A DNA stretch of 36,101 bases, taken from Neptunomonas sp. (GTDB lineage: Bacteria; Pseudomonadota; Gammaproteobacteria; Pseudomonadales; Balneatricaceae). The translations under genes were made by a program, and so were the position numbers. Every line of letters begins with the position of its first letter. The first letter of the stretch is position 1. The DNA is taken from NCBI RefSeq assembly GCF_016744175.1, contig NZ_JADGEV010000043.1, positions 1-36,101 on the forward strand, written 5' to 3'. Of this stretch, positions 26,156-35,528 are shown piece after piece. Under the pieces are notes generated by a model. It was not told the origin of the DNA. It was given only the letters and a program-made list of their open reading frames with translations, and did no database searches.

Positions 26156-27076
26156 ATGCGCTTGGCAAAAATCGTTGGTACCGTCACCCTTTGCGTTCTA
26201 GCAACCGGTTGTTCATGGTTTGGTGGTGATAAAGAGATACCGGATATTCCGGAACAACAACTCTATGAGGAGTCTATCACTGCTCTTGAAGAACAAAACT
26301 ATCAGCAAGCGGTTGAAAAACTGCAAATGCTAGAAGCCCGTTATCCATTCGGCCGCTATTCCGAGCAAGCTCAACTCGAATTGATCTACGCTTATCACAA
26401 GAACTATGAGCCAGAAGCGTCAAGCGCTGCTGCAGACCGTTTTGTTCGATTGCACCCATCGCATGAGAATATCGACTATGCATACTACCTTAAAGGCCTC
26501 ACCGCATTTGAGCAGGACAGAACCTTCTTTGAACGTTACTTACCTATCGATATTAGCCGACGCGATCCTGGAGCAGCACTGGACTCTTTTGAAAGTTTCT
26601 CCACCTTGCTAAATCGCTACCCTGATAGCAAATATGCTCCGGATGCCAGTAAACGCATGGTGTTTTTGAAAAACCGCTTAGCTACTTATGAAGTCAATGT
26701 TGCGCGTTTTTACATGAAACGCGGTGCCTTTGTCGCAGCAGCCAACCGTGGTCGATTTGTAGTAGAGAATCTAAAAAACACGCCTGCAACCCCTAATGCA
26801 CTCGCTATTATGTATCAAGCATATACTGAGCTTGGCATGTCTGATTTAGCAAACAGTGCACGTGATGTATTACTAACAAATTATCCAGATTATGACTTAC
26901 GCACTTACCGCCAAGAAAACAAAACGTTATTAGAGACCGCAACCTTTGGGTTACTTGGCAGCAGCGAAGAACCAATACCGCCATCGCGCCCAAGTACTAA
27001 AGTTACAGAGTCACAAATTAAAATTGAAAAGAAAAAGTCCTGGTTTGATCGCATTACTTTTGGTGCTTTCGAGTAA
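26156..27076 (+). CDS. bamD: Outer-membrane assembly lipoprotein BamD
   Basis: BamD (ComL, YfiO) is the essential lipoprotein of the BAM complex that inserts beta-barrel proteins. The 306-residue product starts at ATG 26156, with AGGA 8 nt upstream; its signal peptide ends in the lipobox LATGC with Cys19. TPR-type repeats follow ([52 protein letters not shown]). The C-terminal tail is longer than in E. coli (about 245) and ends with lysine-rich and tryptophan residues (KKKSWFDRI). It is divergent from rluD. Confidence 0.95.
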   Translation: MRLAKIVGTVTLCVLATGCSWFGGDKEIPDIPEQQLYEESITALEEQNYQQAVEKLQMLEARYPFGRYSEQAQLELIYAYHKNYEPEASSAAADRFVRLHPSHENIDYAYYLKGLTAFEQDRTFFERYLPIDISRRDPGAALDSFESFSTLLNRYPDSKYAPDASKRMVFLKNRLATYEVNVARFYMKRGAFVAAANRGRFVVENLKNTPATPNALAIMYQAYTELGMSDLANSARDVLLTNYPDYDLRTYRQENKTLLETATFGLLGSSEEPIPPSRPSTKVTESQIKIEKKKSWFDRITFGAFE

Positions 27077-27127
27077 TTATCTGTTAGCAAGTAACTTTTG
27101 AGTCATTAATACGGGAATGTAAACGCA

Positions 27128-27961
27128 ATGAATGCTGATGACATCATTAAAGAGATGCGGGTTCTACCAACAATAGATCCAGCGTTTGAAATCAGACGCC
27201 GCATCGACTTTATCAAGCAGCGTTTACGTGATTCTCATTTAAAACATCTGGTATTAGGTATTAGCGGTGGTGTCGACTCATCTACTTGTGGAAAACTTGC
27301 TCAACAAGCTATCGATGAACTCAACAGCGAATCACAAACATCTGAGTATGCATTTATCGCGGTGCGTTTACCTTATAACGTCCAGCACGACGAAGGTGAC
27401 GCACAACAGGCTCTGACATTTATTAAACCCAGCGAAACACTAACGGTTAATGTCAAGCCTGGCGCAGACTCTCTACATACCGAGGTTACTGCTTCATTAC
27501 AACAAAGTCAGTTACTCCATGCGAGCGAAGCCGCAATCGATTTTGCTAAGGGCAATGTTAAAGCTAGAGCTCGTATGATCATTCAGTATGAGATTGCCGG
27601 AATTGTGGGAGCACTCGTCATTGGGACGGATCACTCAGCCGAAAACATTACAGGCTTTTATACAAAGTGGGGCGATGGAGCATGTGACTTGGCTCCGTTG
27701 TTTGGATTAAATAAGCGCCAAATTCGTCAGCTAGCCATGGAGCTTGGTGCACCCCAAAACCTAGTACATAAAACACCTACCGCGGATTTAGAGTGCCTTG
27801 CTCCACAAAAGGCAGACGAACAAGCACTTGGCCTATCATATGATAATATCGATGACTTTTTAGAAGGGAAAGTTGTAGAACCTGAAGTTCAGGAAAAACT
27901 GATCAACATCTATTTAAAAACACAACACAAGCGCCAACCGATTCCAACAATCTACGATTAA
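27128..27961 (+). CDS. nadE: NH3-dependent NAD+ synthetase
   Basis: NadE amidates nicotinic acid adenine dinucleotide to NAD using ammonia and ATP. The 277-residue protein has the PP-loop SGGVDSS (46-52) and the family segments [19 protein letters not shown] and [14 protein letters not shown]. No glutaminase domain is present, so it is the ammonia-dependent form, about E. coli length (275). It lies 51 nt after bamD on the same strand and is convergent with thiO. Confidence 0.96.
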   Translation: MNADDIIKEMRVLPTIDPAFEIRRRIDFIKQRLRDSHLKHLVLGISGGVDSSTCGKLAQQAIDELNSESQTSEYAFIAVRLPYNVQHDEGDAQQALTFIKPSETLTVNVKPGADSLHTEVTASLQQSQLLHASEAAIDFAKGNVKARARMIIQYEIAGIVGALVIGTDHSAENITGFYTKWGDGACDLAPLFGLNKRQIRQLAMELGAPQNLVHKTPTADLECLAPQKADEQALGLSYDNIDDFLEGKVVEPEVQEKLINIYLKTQHKRQPIPTIYD

Positions 27962-27975
27962 GCGCTCGCCGTACT

Positions 27976-28007
27976 GTTTGGAAGTGCTTAGATACGTCCT
28001 TCCAAAC
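27976..28007. repeat. 9-bp inverted repeat at the nadE/thiO junction
   Basis: GTTTGGAAG (27976-27984) and CTTCCAAAC (27999-28007) are perfect inverted copies around a 14-nt loop. The right arm lies in the last codons of thiO. There is no T run on either side, so it is at best a weak bidirectional terminator or an RNA-stabilising hairpin. Confidence 0.5.
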
Positions 28008-29079
28008 GATACGCTACAGGATTAATTACAGGCTCTTTCCCTAATAATAAGTCAGCGTGCAAACGTGTAGAAGCCGGAGCCAATACTAAACCATTGCGGA
28101 ATTGCCCTGCATTCACAGCAAGTCCTTCATAACCAGGTACATCGCCAATATACGGTATACCTTCAGGTGAACCCGGCCTCAAACCAGACCAATGATGCTC
28201 TACATTATAATTAGCTAACGACGGAATAATACTAACAGCTGTCTTATACAAGGAGTCATAAGCCTGCTTTGTTGTACTCTTATCAAACCCTTCGAACTCC
28301 AAAGTAGAGCCGACTAAAATGCGTCCATCATTTCGCGGAATAACATAGCGGCCCGCCATTAAGATGACTCTATTCACCGTACCAACAGGTGCATTGAAGA
28401 TCATCATTTGTCCCTTAACAGGCTCAACCGGCAAGTCGACATTTAGCGGTTTCAGCAACTCACCACTCCAGGCCCCTGCTGTAATAATGGTTTTCCCGCC
28501 CGTAATGTCACCTTGAGAAGTCCGAACACCATAAATGATTCCTTTTCTCTGCAGTAACTGCTGTACTTCGTGGTGTTCATATAAGGTTACATTCGAAGAC
28601 TTTACTAAGCTTTCCCTGAGCGCTTGACCCAATCGAGGGTTACGTATGCTACATACTTCAGGCATCCAAAGTGCACTACTGTACCCATTACAAAAATTTT
28701 CTTCTCTTAAGTAAAGGTGAGACGAATCGACTTTTTGCATCGGTCTATTAAATGCTGTTGCCCAATGTAAAGCCTCTTTCTCATCTTCAACATCCACCAT
28801 ATACATCCCTTTCTGGCGGAGCTCAGGATCACAACCGGTCTCTTCTTGAAGATCTTGTGAGAGGTGCAAATAACTACTTTGTGACCACGTTGCTAGTTGA
28901 GTCACGGGCTCAGCATAGCGCCAAGGGTACAAAGGAGAAACAATACCTCCGCCGGCCCATGTAGATTCCTGAGCACAGGCTAAACGGTCAACTAAGGATA
29001 CTGTAGCACCACCTAGAACTAATTCCCGTGCGAGCATCATACCAATAACACCAGCACCAACAATGACAAAGTCGCTCAT
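27988..29079 (-). CDS. thiO: Glycine oxidase ThiO (FAD-dependent)
   Basis: ThiO oxidises glycine to the imine used for the thiazole of thiamine, and related proteins are general D-amino acid oxidases. The 363-residue product starts at ATG 29079, with AGGTG 5 nt upstream, before SDFVIVGAGVIG. It has the FAD GxGxxG motif near the N-terminus and the DAO-family C-terminus SGLRPGSPEGIPYIGDVP. It is the last gene after the minor-pilin operon; the P. aeruginosa neighbour of fimT is also an oxidase of this family. Whether it acts in thiamine synthesis here is not shown; no other thi genes are near. Confidence 0.82.
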   Translation of the reverse strand: MSDFVIVGAGVIGMMLARELVLGGATVSLVDRLACAQESTWAGGGIVSPLYPWRYAEPVTQLATWSQSSYLHLSQDLQEETGCDPELRQKGMYMVDVEDEKEALHWATAFNRPMQKVDSSHLYLREENFCNGYSSALWMPEVCSIRNPRLGQALRESLVKSSNVTLYEHHEVQQLLQRKGIIYGVRTSQGDITGGKTIITAGAWSGELLKPLNVDLPVEPVKGQMMIFNAPVGTVNRVILMAGRYVIPRNDGRILVGSTLEFEGFDKSTTKQAYDSLYKTAVSIIPSLANYNVEHHWSGLRPGSPEGIPYIGDVPGYEGLAVNAGQFRNGLVLAPASTRLHADLLLGKEPVINPVAYRLEGRI

Positions 29080-29123
29080 TACTACACCTGATCTATTCAA
29101 CAAAAAATGCAGTGTAGAGTATT

Positions 29124-29666
29124 TTAAATATCTATAGAACGCACTCTGCCAACAATATTAAGAATCAAACGTCGCTCTATGGCATAACTAGGGTGGTTAA
29201 TACGAAAAGAGCTATTCCCTATCATCAGTCTCCCCGTCGCCGTATAGATTAAATAGTGACCTCTTCCCCAATTAATATCTAGGGATTCACTAAACCTAGC
29301 GTGGGATATCAAATCGTCTACTCCAGCGGTATAAATTCTATCGCTATCCACATCTTGAAAAACAATAAGGCCATCATCCCAAGCCAAACGACCAACTCCG
29401 ATAATACCGGCGCATTGCGTTGCGCTAGAGGACAAACTACATATTTGAACTGGACTATTTCTCTTTATTGCTTCGTATCTTGCAAGCGCTAACCCTGTAC
29501 GAATTGTCTGAGCGTTTGATGCAATTTCATTACGAATTAACAACACCGAAAATGAAGGTATTGCTATGAAGGTGAGTATAAGTGCAATAGATAGTGTCAC
29601 CATCAACTCAACAAGTGTGAACCCGGATTGCGAGGAATCCGGGTGTATATGCGCATCCTTGTGCAT
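29124..29666 (-). CDS. fimT: GspH/FimT-family minor pilin
   Basis: The 180-residue protein is a type IV pilin-like protein. The prepilin peptidase site is G15|F16 in SGFTLVELMV, with Glu5 of the mature protein at E20, followed by the hydrophobic helix and a GspH-type beta domain with two cysteines (ICSLSSSATQCAG). It is downstream of pilE in this operon. It may be the FimT-like DNA-uptake pilin or a second FimU; I lean to FimT because a FimU-like gene already heads the operon. GAGGA precedes the ATG at 29666. Confidence 0.75.
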   Translation of the reverse strand: MHKDAHIHPDSSQSGFTLVELMVTLSIALILTFIAIPSFSVLLIRNEIASNAQTIRTGLALARYEAIKRNSPVQICSLSSSATQCAGIIGVGRLAWDDGLIVFQDVDSDRIYTAGVDDLISHARFSESLDINWGRGHYLIYTATGRLMIGNSSFRINHPSYAIERRLILNIVGRVRSIDI

Positions 29667-29677
29667 GTTTTTTCCTC

Positions 29678-29693
29678 AGGCCATCCTTGGCCT
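29678..29693 (-). repeat. Hairpin in the pilE-fimT spacer
   Basis: AGGCCA (29678-29683) and TGGCCT (29688-29693) form a perfect 6-bp stem with a 4-nt loop, ending 11 nt upstream of the fimT ATG and touching its Shine-Dalgarno. It could lower fimT translation or protect the upstream mRNA from 3' decay. Confidence 0.5.
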
Positions 29694-29716
29694 ATGAAGT
29701 TGCTATTCGTTAAACA

Positions 29717-30124
29717 TTACCAGCAATCTGCCACCGTCCCAGTGCCTGTCTCAGCGCGTACTCCAACTTGGTTAATACTGAGCGTACCGCACCGCGCATC
29801 TGCTACTTGAGCACCCTGCGGTACTGCTTGGATTGTGTATGCATTTGCTGTTGCCGCTGCGGCTAGACTTATGGTATATCTTGCGGCCATGCCGTTTTCT
29901 GCGGTACAGCCATTTACAGGTACAGCGGCTAAGTAAGTCATATTCGCCGTAAACCTGCGCTCCATATCTTGAGCTAAGGTTAAAACACAACCACTTGCCG
30001 TTGATCTCCAAGAGCTAAGAACATATTGCTGATAGCTAGGATAAGCAATAGCCGCTAGTATTCCGATAATTGATACCACAATCATTAACTCGATAAGAGT
30101 AAAGCCTTTCTGATTTAGCTTCAT
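29717..30124 (-). CDS. pilE: Minor type IV pilin PilE
   Basis: PilE is a minor pilin that joins the priming complex and the pilus fibre. The 135-residue product starts at ATG 30124, 5 nt after the pilY2 stop, preceded by GTGAGG. The leader is [17 protein letters not shown], with mature Glu5 at E12. Two C-terminal cysteines (CG...CW) suggest a D-loop disulfide, as in P. aeruginosa PilE (about 140 residues). The gene order after pilY1 supports this name. Confidence 0.85.
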   Translation of the reverse strand: MKLNQKGFTLIELMIVVSIIGILAAIAYPSYQQYVLSSWRSTASGCVLTLAQDMERRFTANMTYLAAVPVNGCTAENGMAARYTISLAAAATANAYTIQAVPQGAQVADARCGTLSINQVGVRAETGTGTVADCW

Positions 30125-30129
30125 AAACC

Positions 30130-30465
30130 TCACTTCATTATAACGCTGATTGAGGTAATAACAGGACGACGTTCGCCTTTCTTACCTTTTTTGTAACTAA
30201 ATAACACATCTACACCAGAATCTAAATGCCGTAACTTTACGGGATTCTCTGCTTCCCTTATCTTTGCATGGGAAGCAACTTTATAAATTACATTATCGAT
30301 TATGACGCTACCGGAACCCTTTGTAACGACTTCTTGCAAAGTCCCTTGGGCTTGGTAATTAACACCTGACTTAAGCTTCTCTTTAGCAATTGCAGGCTGT
30401 GGGATAAAACTTATAACTAATGCTAGAGCCATTGCTACCATTGTAAGTGATTTTTTAGTTTTCAA
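30130..30465 (-). CDS. pilY2: PilY2-like small periplasmic protein
   Basis: The 111-residue product is read from a TTG at 30465 with AGGAG 7 nt upstream, lying 10 nt after the pilY1 stop; a longer frame would run into pilY1. It has a Sec signal peptide ([17 protein letters not shown], cut after AIA) and a small beta-rich domain. Sequence identity to PilY2 is not recognised directly; the name rests on position between pilY1 and pilE, size and signal peptide. It may instead be an unrelated OB-like periplasmic protein. Confidence 0.65.
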   Translation of the reverse strand: MKTKKSLTMVAMALALVISFIPQPAIAKEKLKSGVNYQAQGTLQEVVTKGSGSVIIDNVIYKVASHAKIREAENPVKLRHLDSGVDVLFSYKKGKKGERRPVITSISVIMK

Positions 30466-30475
30466 AAAAATTCTC

Positions 30476-33400
30476 CTAACGAGTAATTTGCTGCCAACTT
30501 TGGCGATTAACATCATCACCTTCATAAATTCGCATCGACTCCACTTCATTATGGCCTGAAATAATCACTTGATCTGTATCTGCACCAGGCATAAAACTTG
30601 GGCTATTGCCTCCCGCGCCAACTTTAATCCCAGATGCTACAATTTGCTTACTACCAGCAGTGAACACTTTATCACCTGTACCAAACTTTCCATCATTATC
30701 TAGATCATAGGTATGATTCAATCGCGCCCCTGTAAAAGCATCAAGAGACATAAGCCAACTGTCTCCTCCTGGAGAGCACGGGTCGTCTGCGGGAATATTA
30801 CTAACAAATAAAATTCGTTTTCCACGTAATGCTGGGTTAGATATCAAGCGCTCCCCCCTCTCCCCTGAAGGAGGTACCAAATCAATAAACCATCCCTGCT
30901 TAGCAAGCGCTGCATAGTTGTTGGATGTTTCACGAAGAGGTATACTTTTTGGTGAATCATCAGCAGTCGTCACTGTACCTTTTGTATCATTTACAGTAAC
31001 GGAAGCTTCTATCGTAATACTTTGCAACAACAATTTTGAACGCCCTGTCACATTTGCGCCCTTATCATGGATTCCATAAAAAGTTTGACGCCCACCTAAC
31101 GCACCATTATTGTCAGTTATCTCTATGTACTGGCCTGTTCCAAAATAGACCATTTGCCCAATTCCACTTTTCGACCTCCCAACAGTAACAGCAGTGGTAA
31201 TCGGCTGAGCATTGCTATTTGCCCCTGTAGTGCAAGGGTCAGCACTACAAGCACTATAGAGTTTATAATCCAATTTCCACTTGGTAGGATCTACATCGTT
31301 CAGATTAAACTTCCATACATTCCCGAACAAATCCCCCCCATAAATATAATCTGCTACTTGATTACCATTTAAATCGACAGGTGTTAGCGTCGCAAAACCA
31401 TTAGGCCTACTGGCATTAGTCGGATCTTCAGCAACACCGGTCCCAGTAGAAAGTTTGATTACTTTACTTTTATCCCAAAGGTCAACAATATAAATTACCG
31501 CATCACCACTAGTACTAGCATGGCCATCTGCCTCAGTATTATTGTAGCCATTACCAAATACTGCATACCATTTGCCATCTTGTAATTTGACTATTTTAGG
31601 TCGACTAAAGCTGTAGCCTAAATCGACATCATCTTGATCTGTAAACTCCCACATAAACAATGACGACGCATTTGTCTCAGAAAAAGATGATGGATCAGTG
31701 ATATCCAATGCATATATTCCTTGACCACCTTTATTTAACCCCCCTATCAATACCGTTTTCCATGCCGTTCCATCAAACGCATCCACCACAGTTGGAGAAC
31801 CATCAACATAATATTGATGAGAATAATTAGGATCAGAGAGGTTTTTCAATTCTGGTAGTAATGAGCCAGGAATAAATGCCATTTTTTCAATGCCTGTAGA
31901 GGCTTCAAAGGCATGTAACATACCATCGTTAGCACCTACATATAAAAGCTGATCACGGTTTTTTTGCGCTAATACGAATGATGAATAAGCAACTGACTCA
32001 AATGAATCGGGGTATCGAGCTGAAGGCGGTCCCACAAAGTAGGGAGTAGAGTGAACAATATCTCCAAGATTATTTACGATGCTATTTTTAGACGGCCGTT
32101 GCCTATAGATAGAGACATCATAAGTTGCATCACTAACATTTCGGCCTCGCAAATACTGCAACATCGCTTGATCGTTGCTAAACAAGCTAGTTTTTTCTGA
32201 TGCAGAAAATTGCCCCCACCTAAAGGGAATGCCCGCGTTTGCTTTACTTGTGACAATAGCACGTGAACTCCATGCCGGAATTTTTGTGCTTGCATCAAAC
32301 ACCGCTCCATTAGTAGCAGGTCCGTTAGTTAATACTTGACCATAGGTCGGGCCAACAGCTGTACTTATTGCAAATGAAAGAAATTCACCAGACCAATTCG
32401 CACTATTATAACGCGCTTGATAAACACTAGAGCCTGTTTGTATTCGGCCAGTACTGGCTGCAGCAGAAGAAGAGGAACCTGATTTTTTTATTATATCGGA
32501 TAGCGCATCTCTTAAAGCAGTTGTTAATTGTGCTGAGTTGGACGCAGTATAATATTCACCATGACCATATCCAGCGGCATCTTCTAGCATTTGGTTTTGA
32601 GTTGCAAAGCCAACTGTATAGGTATGCATATTTTGTACAGCAAAAGCAGGATCATTATAACCAACACCTGACAAATCGTTTTCACTAGCATTCTTTTTGA
32701 AATCGGTATCCCAAGCAAATTTGGCAATATCATCTAAAAATAGAGCAGCTCCCTCTCCGTTGCTCGTCGTACTATATCCATCTGAGTACTGAGGGAAAAT
32801 AGGGTAAGTCGAGCTAACTGTCGTGGGGTGAAGCTCATCCCAATCTGATAAAGTTTTCCCAGCGGGTACATCTGGGTCATTGCTTGGAAAATTTCTATCT
32901 CGCGTAGGAAAACCATCAGTAATTGCTAGCGTAAAGTTCTTTTGACAACGATACTGAATTGGGCTGGTGTAGGGAGTGTTTAAATGATAGTAGCTACTCA
33001 TCCCTCTAAAATAGCGCGTAATCTCATAAAGAGCTTCGGACAAAGGGGTGTTTGTTGATGCAGTATAGCCAGACAACGAGCTTTTAATGCTACTAATACT
33101 ACTACCACAAGCTTGATCAATCGTCGCTCCATGCCCAAAACTATTACTACTAGGCCCATGAAACCGAGCTATACCAAAACGCATACCCGCAGTGTTATCA
33201 ACCACATCAGCACCAACTGTTTTTGCCACCATCATCCTTGTTTCATTGGGGACTGTTCCTGTCGACAGGTTTGTCCCACTAGAAAAGCGGTTAAGCAGGT
33301 AATTAACATACTCACCGGAATAACGTGTATTGTCACTACCCACCGGATCAGGCAGCCTCAAACACTTAGTGATACTTGTTGTCGAAGCATTTCTGAATCG

Positions 33401-33724
33401 ATCATAGTTACTTGAGCAACTCCCTTGCTTGAAACTGCTCTTATAATAGTTGCCTGCTGTATTAGAAACATTAGACCAATCACTTCCATTGTAATACTGC
33501 CACTGTTGCTGAGATGAACGATTTAATGTAAAGAAATCAGCATCATAAATAATGTTATTCATGCTTCCAGAATTATCGACAAGCAACATAACATTCGGTT
33601 TAACTGTTGTAGAAACAGGCAACGGAGCGTTCGACAATGCTAAAGGAGCGGCGGCTACATTTATAGATACACCAAGTACTGCTAAAAGTTGAAATCCGTA
33701 TAATGGCTTAAAAAAAACTTTCAT
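30476..33724 (-). CDS. pilY1: Type IV pilus tip adhesin/assembly protein PilY1
   Basis: PilY1 caps the pilus tip with the minor pilins, promotes extension and surface sensing. The 1082-residue protein has a signal peptide, a von Willebrand A-like domain with MIDAS D50-x-S52-x-S54 in LLVDNSGSM, and a C-terminal beta-propeller. A calcium loop DLNGNQVAD (encoded at 31349-31375) matches the PilY1 D-x-N-x-N/D-x3-D site. A second EF-hand-like loop DLDNDGKFGTGD lies at 30671-30706. A strong AAGGAGGGG precedes the ATG. It lies 9 nt after pilX. Confidence 0.94.
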   Translation of the reverse strand: MKVFFKPLYGFQLLAVLGVSINVAAAPLALSNAPLPVSTTVKPNVMLLVDNSGSMNNIIYDADFFTLNRSSQQQWQYYNGSDWSNVSNTAGNYYKSSFKQGSCSSNYDRFRNASTTSITKCLRLPDPVGSDNTRYSGEYVNYLLNRFSSGTNLSTGTVPNETRMMVAKTVGADVVDNTAGMRFGIARFHGPSSNSFGHGATIDQACGSSISSIKSSLSGYTASTNTPLSEALYEITRYFRGMSSYYHLNTPYTSPIQYRCQKNFTLAITDGFPTRDRNFPSNDPDVPAGKTLSDWDELHPTTVSSTYPIFPQYSDGYSTTSNGEGAALFLDDIAKFAWDTDFKKNASENDLSGVGYNDPAFAVQNMHTYTVGFATQNQMLEDAAGYGHGEYYTASNSAQLTTALRDALSDIIKKSGSSSSAAASTGRIQTGSSVYQARYNSANWSGEFLSFAISTAVGPTYGQVLTNGPATNGAVFDASTKIPAWSSRAIVTSKANAGIPFRWGQFSASEKTSLFSNDQAMLQYLRGRNVSDATYDVSIYRQRPSKNSIVNNLGDIVHSTPYFVGPPSARYPDSFESVAYSSFVLAQKNRDQLLYVGANDGMLHAFEASTGIEKMAFIPGSLLPELKNLSDPNYSHQYYVDGSPTVVDAFDGTAWKTVLIGGLNKGGQGIYALDITDPSSFSETNASSLFMWEFTDQDDVDLGYSFSRPKIVKLQDGKWYAVFGNGYNNTEADGHASTSGDAVIYIVDLWDKSKVIKLSTGTGVAEDPTNASRPNGFATLTPVDLNGNQVADYIYGGDLFGNVWKFNLNDVDPTKWKLDYKLYSACSADPCTTGANSNAQPITTAVTVGRSKSGIGQMVYFGTGQYIEITDNNGALGGRQTFYGIHDKGANVTGRSKLLLQSITIEASVTVNDTKGTVTTADDSPKSIPLRETSNNYAALAKQGWFIDLVPPSGERGERLISNPALRGKRILFVSNIPADDPCSPGGDSWLMSLDAFTGARLNHTYDLDNDGKFGTGDKVFTAGSKQIVASGIKVGAGGNSPSFMPGADTDQVIISGHNEVESMRIYEGDDVNRQSWQQITR

Positions 33725-33733
33725 AACCCCTCC

Positions 33734-34363
33734 TTATCTAAATCGGCGTGCAAAAACAGTTTGTAAAATAGCCTCTGAGTTTTGCGTCCCCCCGAAAGCT
33801 TTTGTGGTGTTTCTATACAGCGCATTACCTCGGTCCTCTTCTACCCCCGCACCCGTATCGAAAGCATCTTTTTTATAAGCAACATATTCAACCATTATTA
33901 AAGGAGTTAAAGACACTAACGTATTAACATCGCTACTAGCAGGAGGGTTAATCGCAGTGCCATCGGGCTCTGTATAGTTCCCATAACTAATAGCTTGAGC
34001 ATCCCACCCTGCCGTATCATTAGCAGGTAAAGCTACACCTGTTGATGAGTTTATTATTTGACAACGCGGAACAGCAGCTACACTGCAGTTTCCAAATGGC
34101 AGCCCCACATCTATAACATCAAGTTCCTTCAGGAAGCCCTCCTCTAAATAGCGCGTTCCTGCCTCTCCTGCCTGAAGAGCCAAGTTTGCATCACGCATGT
34201 TACCACTCATTTTTTCTTGCATAGTAGTACCCTGCATGGCACTTAATCCCATGATGGTTAATAACAACAACATCACCAAACCAATAATAAGCGCAGCTCC
34301 CTTTTGTTTAGGAAGAGAGTTCACAAGCCTTGGGTTACCTTCTATATTATGGTTATTCATCAT
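33734..34363 (-). CDS. pilX: Minor pilin PilX
   Basis: The 209-residue protein has the prepilin site after G22 in KQKG|AALIIGL, and no Glu at mature position 5, as in PilX and GspK proteins that form the tip. MQEKMSGNMRDANLALQAGEAG is strongly PilX-like. The start overlaps the pilW stop by 1 nt (TAATG); a second ATG follows at 34360. Cysteines NCSVAAVPRCQ lie at mid-chain. Confidence 0.88.
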   Translation of the reverse strand: MMNNHNIEGNPRLVNSLPKQKGAALIIGLVMLLLLTIMGLSAMQGTTMQEKMSGNMRDANLALQAGEAGTRYLEEGFLKELDVIDVGLPFGNCSVAAVPRCQIINSSTGVALPANDTAGWDAQAISYGNYTEPDGTAINPPASSDVNTLVSLTPLIMVEYVAYKKDAFDTGAGVEEDRGNALYRNTTKAFGGTQNSEAILQTVFARRFR

Positions 34364-35079
34364 TAGGGCATCTTATTCCGAAGCGACACAGTAGTGCTAT
34401 ATACTTTATATAGACGCCTATCAGAGGTATCTACAAGATATGGCGCCGCATTAAAGGGGGCAGGCGCAACTTGCGCCTGATCAACTACACCTGCATCATT
34501 ACTAGCAACCAAGAAGCTTGCGCGCACGGTTACCACATCACTCCATTGCGTCGCACCCACAGCAGCAACACCTAAATATGCATCAGGCTCACGATCACTA
34601 TTGGTATCAACACCATAGGTAAAAGCCACATTTTCAACGCCTTCCACTACCGCATTTGCATTTCTAAATAATGTACTCTGCCCTCCTGCATCAGGAGCGA
34701 CATAATAGGCAATACCCCCTCCTGAATTAGCAGCGTTAGGAGGAATTGAAAGAATTTCACTCGTGACTCCCGCAACGACATTAGCTGGCGGAGCACCGAC
34801 CTGAAACCCCTGCACTGCCGTAATGCTTACATCTCTACTGTTATTTAAATCTAATAGATCTTGGAACCCTGCATCACGCAAATCACGCAGCATAATATCG
34901 AGAGCAAACCTGCCGGATTCCTGCACACGAAACATTGCCTCTTGCAGCCTATAAGTTTGGCTAGATGCTAAAAATACATTGACGACCCCTCCAATCAATA
35001 TAAGCCCCAACACCATAGCTATCATCAACTCGATTAGAGAAAACCCATTTTGTATATGTGAAGCTCTAAATTTATTCAT
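34363..35079 (-). CDS. pilW: Minor pilin PilW
   Basis: The 238-residue protein has a prepilin site G12|F13 in QNGFSLIELMIAMVLG, with mature Glu5 at E17. The N-terminal helix continues into QTYRLQEAMFRVQESGRFA and DIMLRDLRDAGF, which are typical of PilW and GspJ. It follows pilV by 8 nt and overlaps pilX by 1 nt. It acts in the minor-pilin priming complex with FimU, PilV, PilX and PilE. Confidence 0.9.
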   Translation of the reverse strand: MNKFRASHIQNGFSLIELMIAMVLGLILIGGVVNVFLASSQTYRLQEAMFRVQESGRFALDIMLRDLRDAGFQDLLDLNNSRDVSITAVQGFQVGAPPANVVAGVTSEILSIPPNAANSGGGIAYYVAPDAGGQSTLFRNANAVVEGVENVAFTYGVDTNSDREPDAYLGVAAVGATQWSDVVTVRASFLVASNDAGVVDQAQVAPAPFNAAPYLVDTSDRRLYKVYSTTVSLRNKMP

Positions 35080-35087
35080 TTATTCAA

Positions 35088-35519
35088 TCACAACCCCGTA
35101 ACAAAAGAGAAACAGGTCGCCGGAGCTCCCATCCCTCTACTTTCATCCCAACACACCTGCACAGTAAACTCTTCATTTCTTCGAGTAATGCTTCCTGTAC
35201 CTACGGGTAGGTCTGTCGCTAAATTTGCTTGCCATGCTAGAATATCTGCTGCCGCAGTAGCGTCTGTACCAGCTGGAGCTGGCTGGGCATCGTAATCACC
35301 ATTAGCTGCTGCCGAACGATTAGATCTAATTCGATCTGACATGTCATAAGCTAGATTAACGGCCTGAGAGCGAGTGTAGGCATCATGATTTAACTTGATT
35401 GCATCAAATTGTAAAGTTGCCATACCCAACAGACCAACCGATATAACTAAAACTGTTATCAGCACCTCTATCAGAGTAGCACCTAACTGGCCAGTTGTGT
35501 TTATGTACTTATAGTTCAT
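35088..35519 (-). CDS. pilV: Minor pilin PilV
   Basis: The 143-residue protein has a prepilin site G13|A14 in QLGATLIEVLITVLV, with mature Glu5 at E18, followed by ISVGLLGMATLQFDAIK and RSQAVNLAYDMSDRIRSNR, which are typical PilV. Two cysteines (VCWDESRGMGAPATC) may bond. It is shorter than P. aeruginosa PilV (about 185), lacking part of the beta domain. It follows fimU by 9 nt. Confidence 0.88.
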   Translation of the reverse strand: MNYKYINTTGQLGATLIEVLITVLVISVGLLGMATLQFDAIKLNHDAYTRSQAVNLAYDMSDRIRSNRSAAANGDYDAQPAPAGTDATAAADILAWQANLATDLPVGTGSITRRNEEFTVQVCWDESRGMGAPATCFSFVTGL

Positions 35520-35528
35520 ATATTTACC

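Noticed and set aside
34280-34310. PilX lacks Glu at mature position 5
   Set aside because: This is usual for PilX and its GspK counterparts at the pilus tip, so it is not an anomaly.
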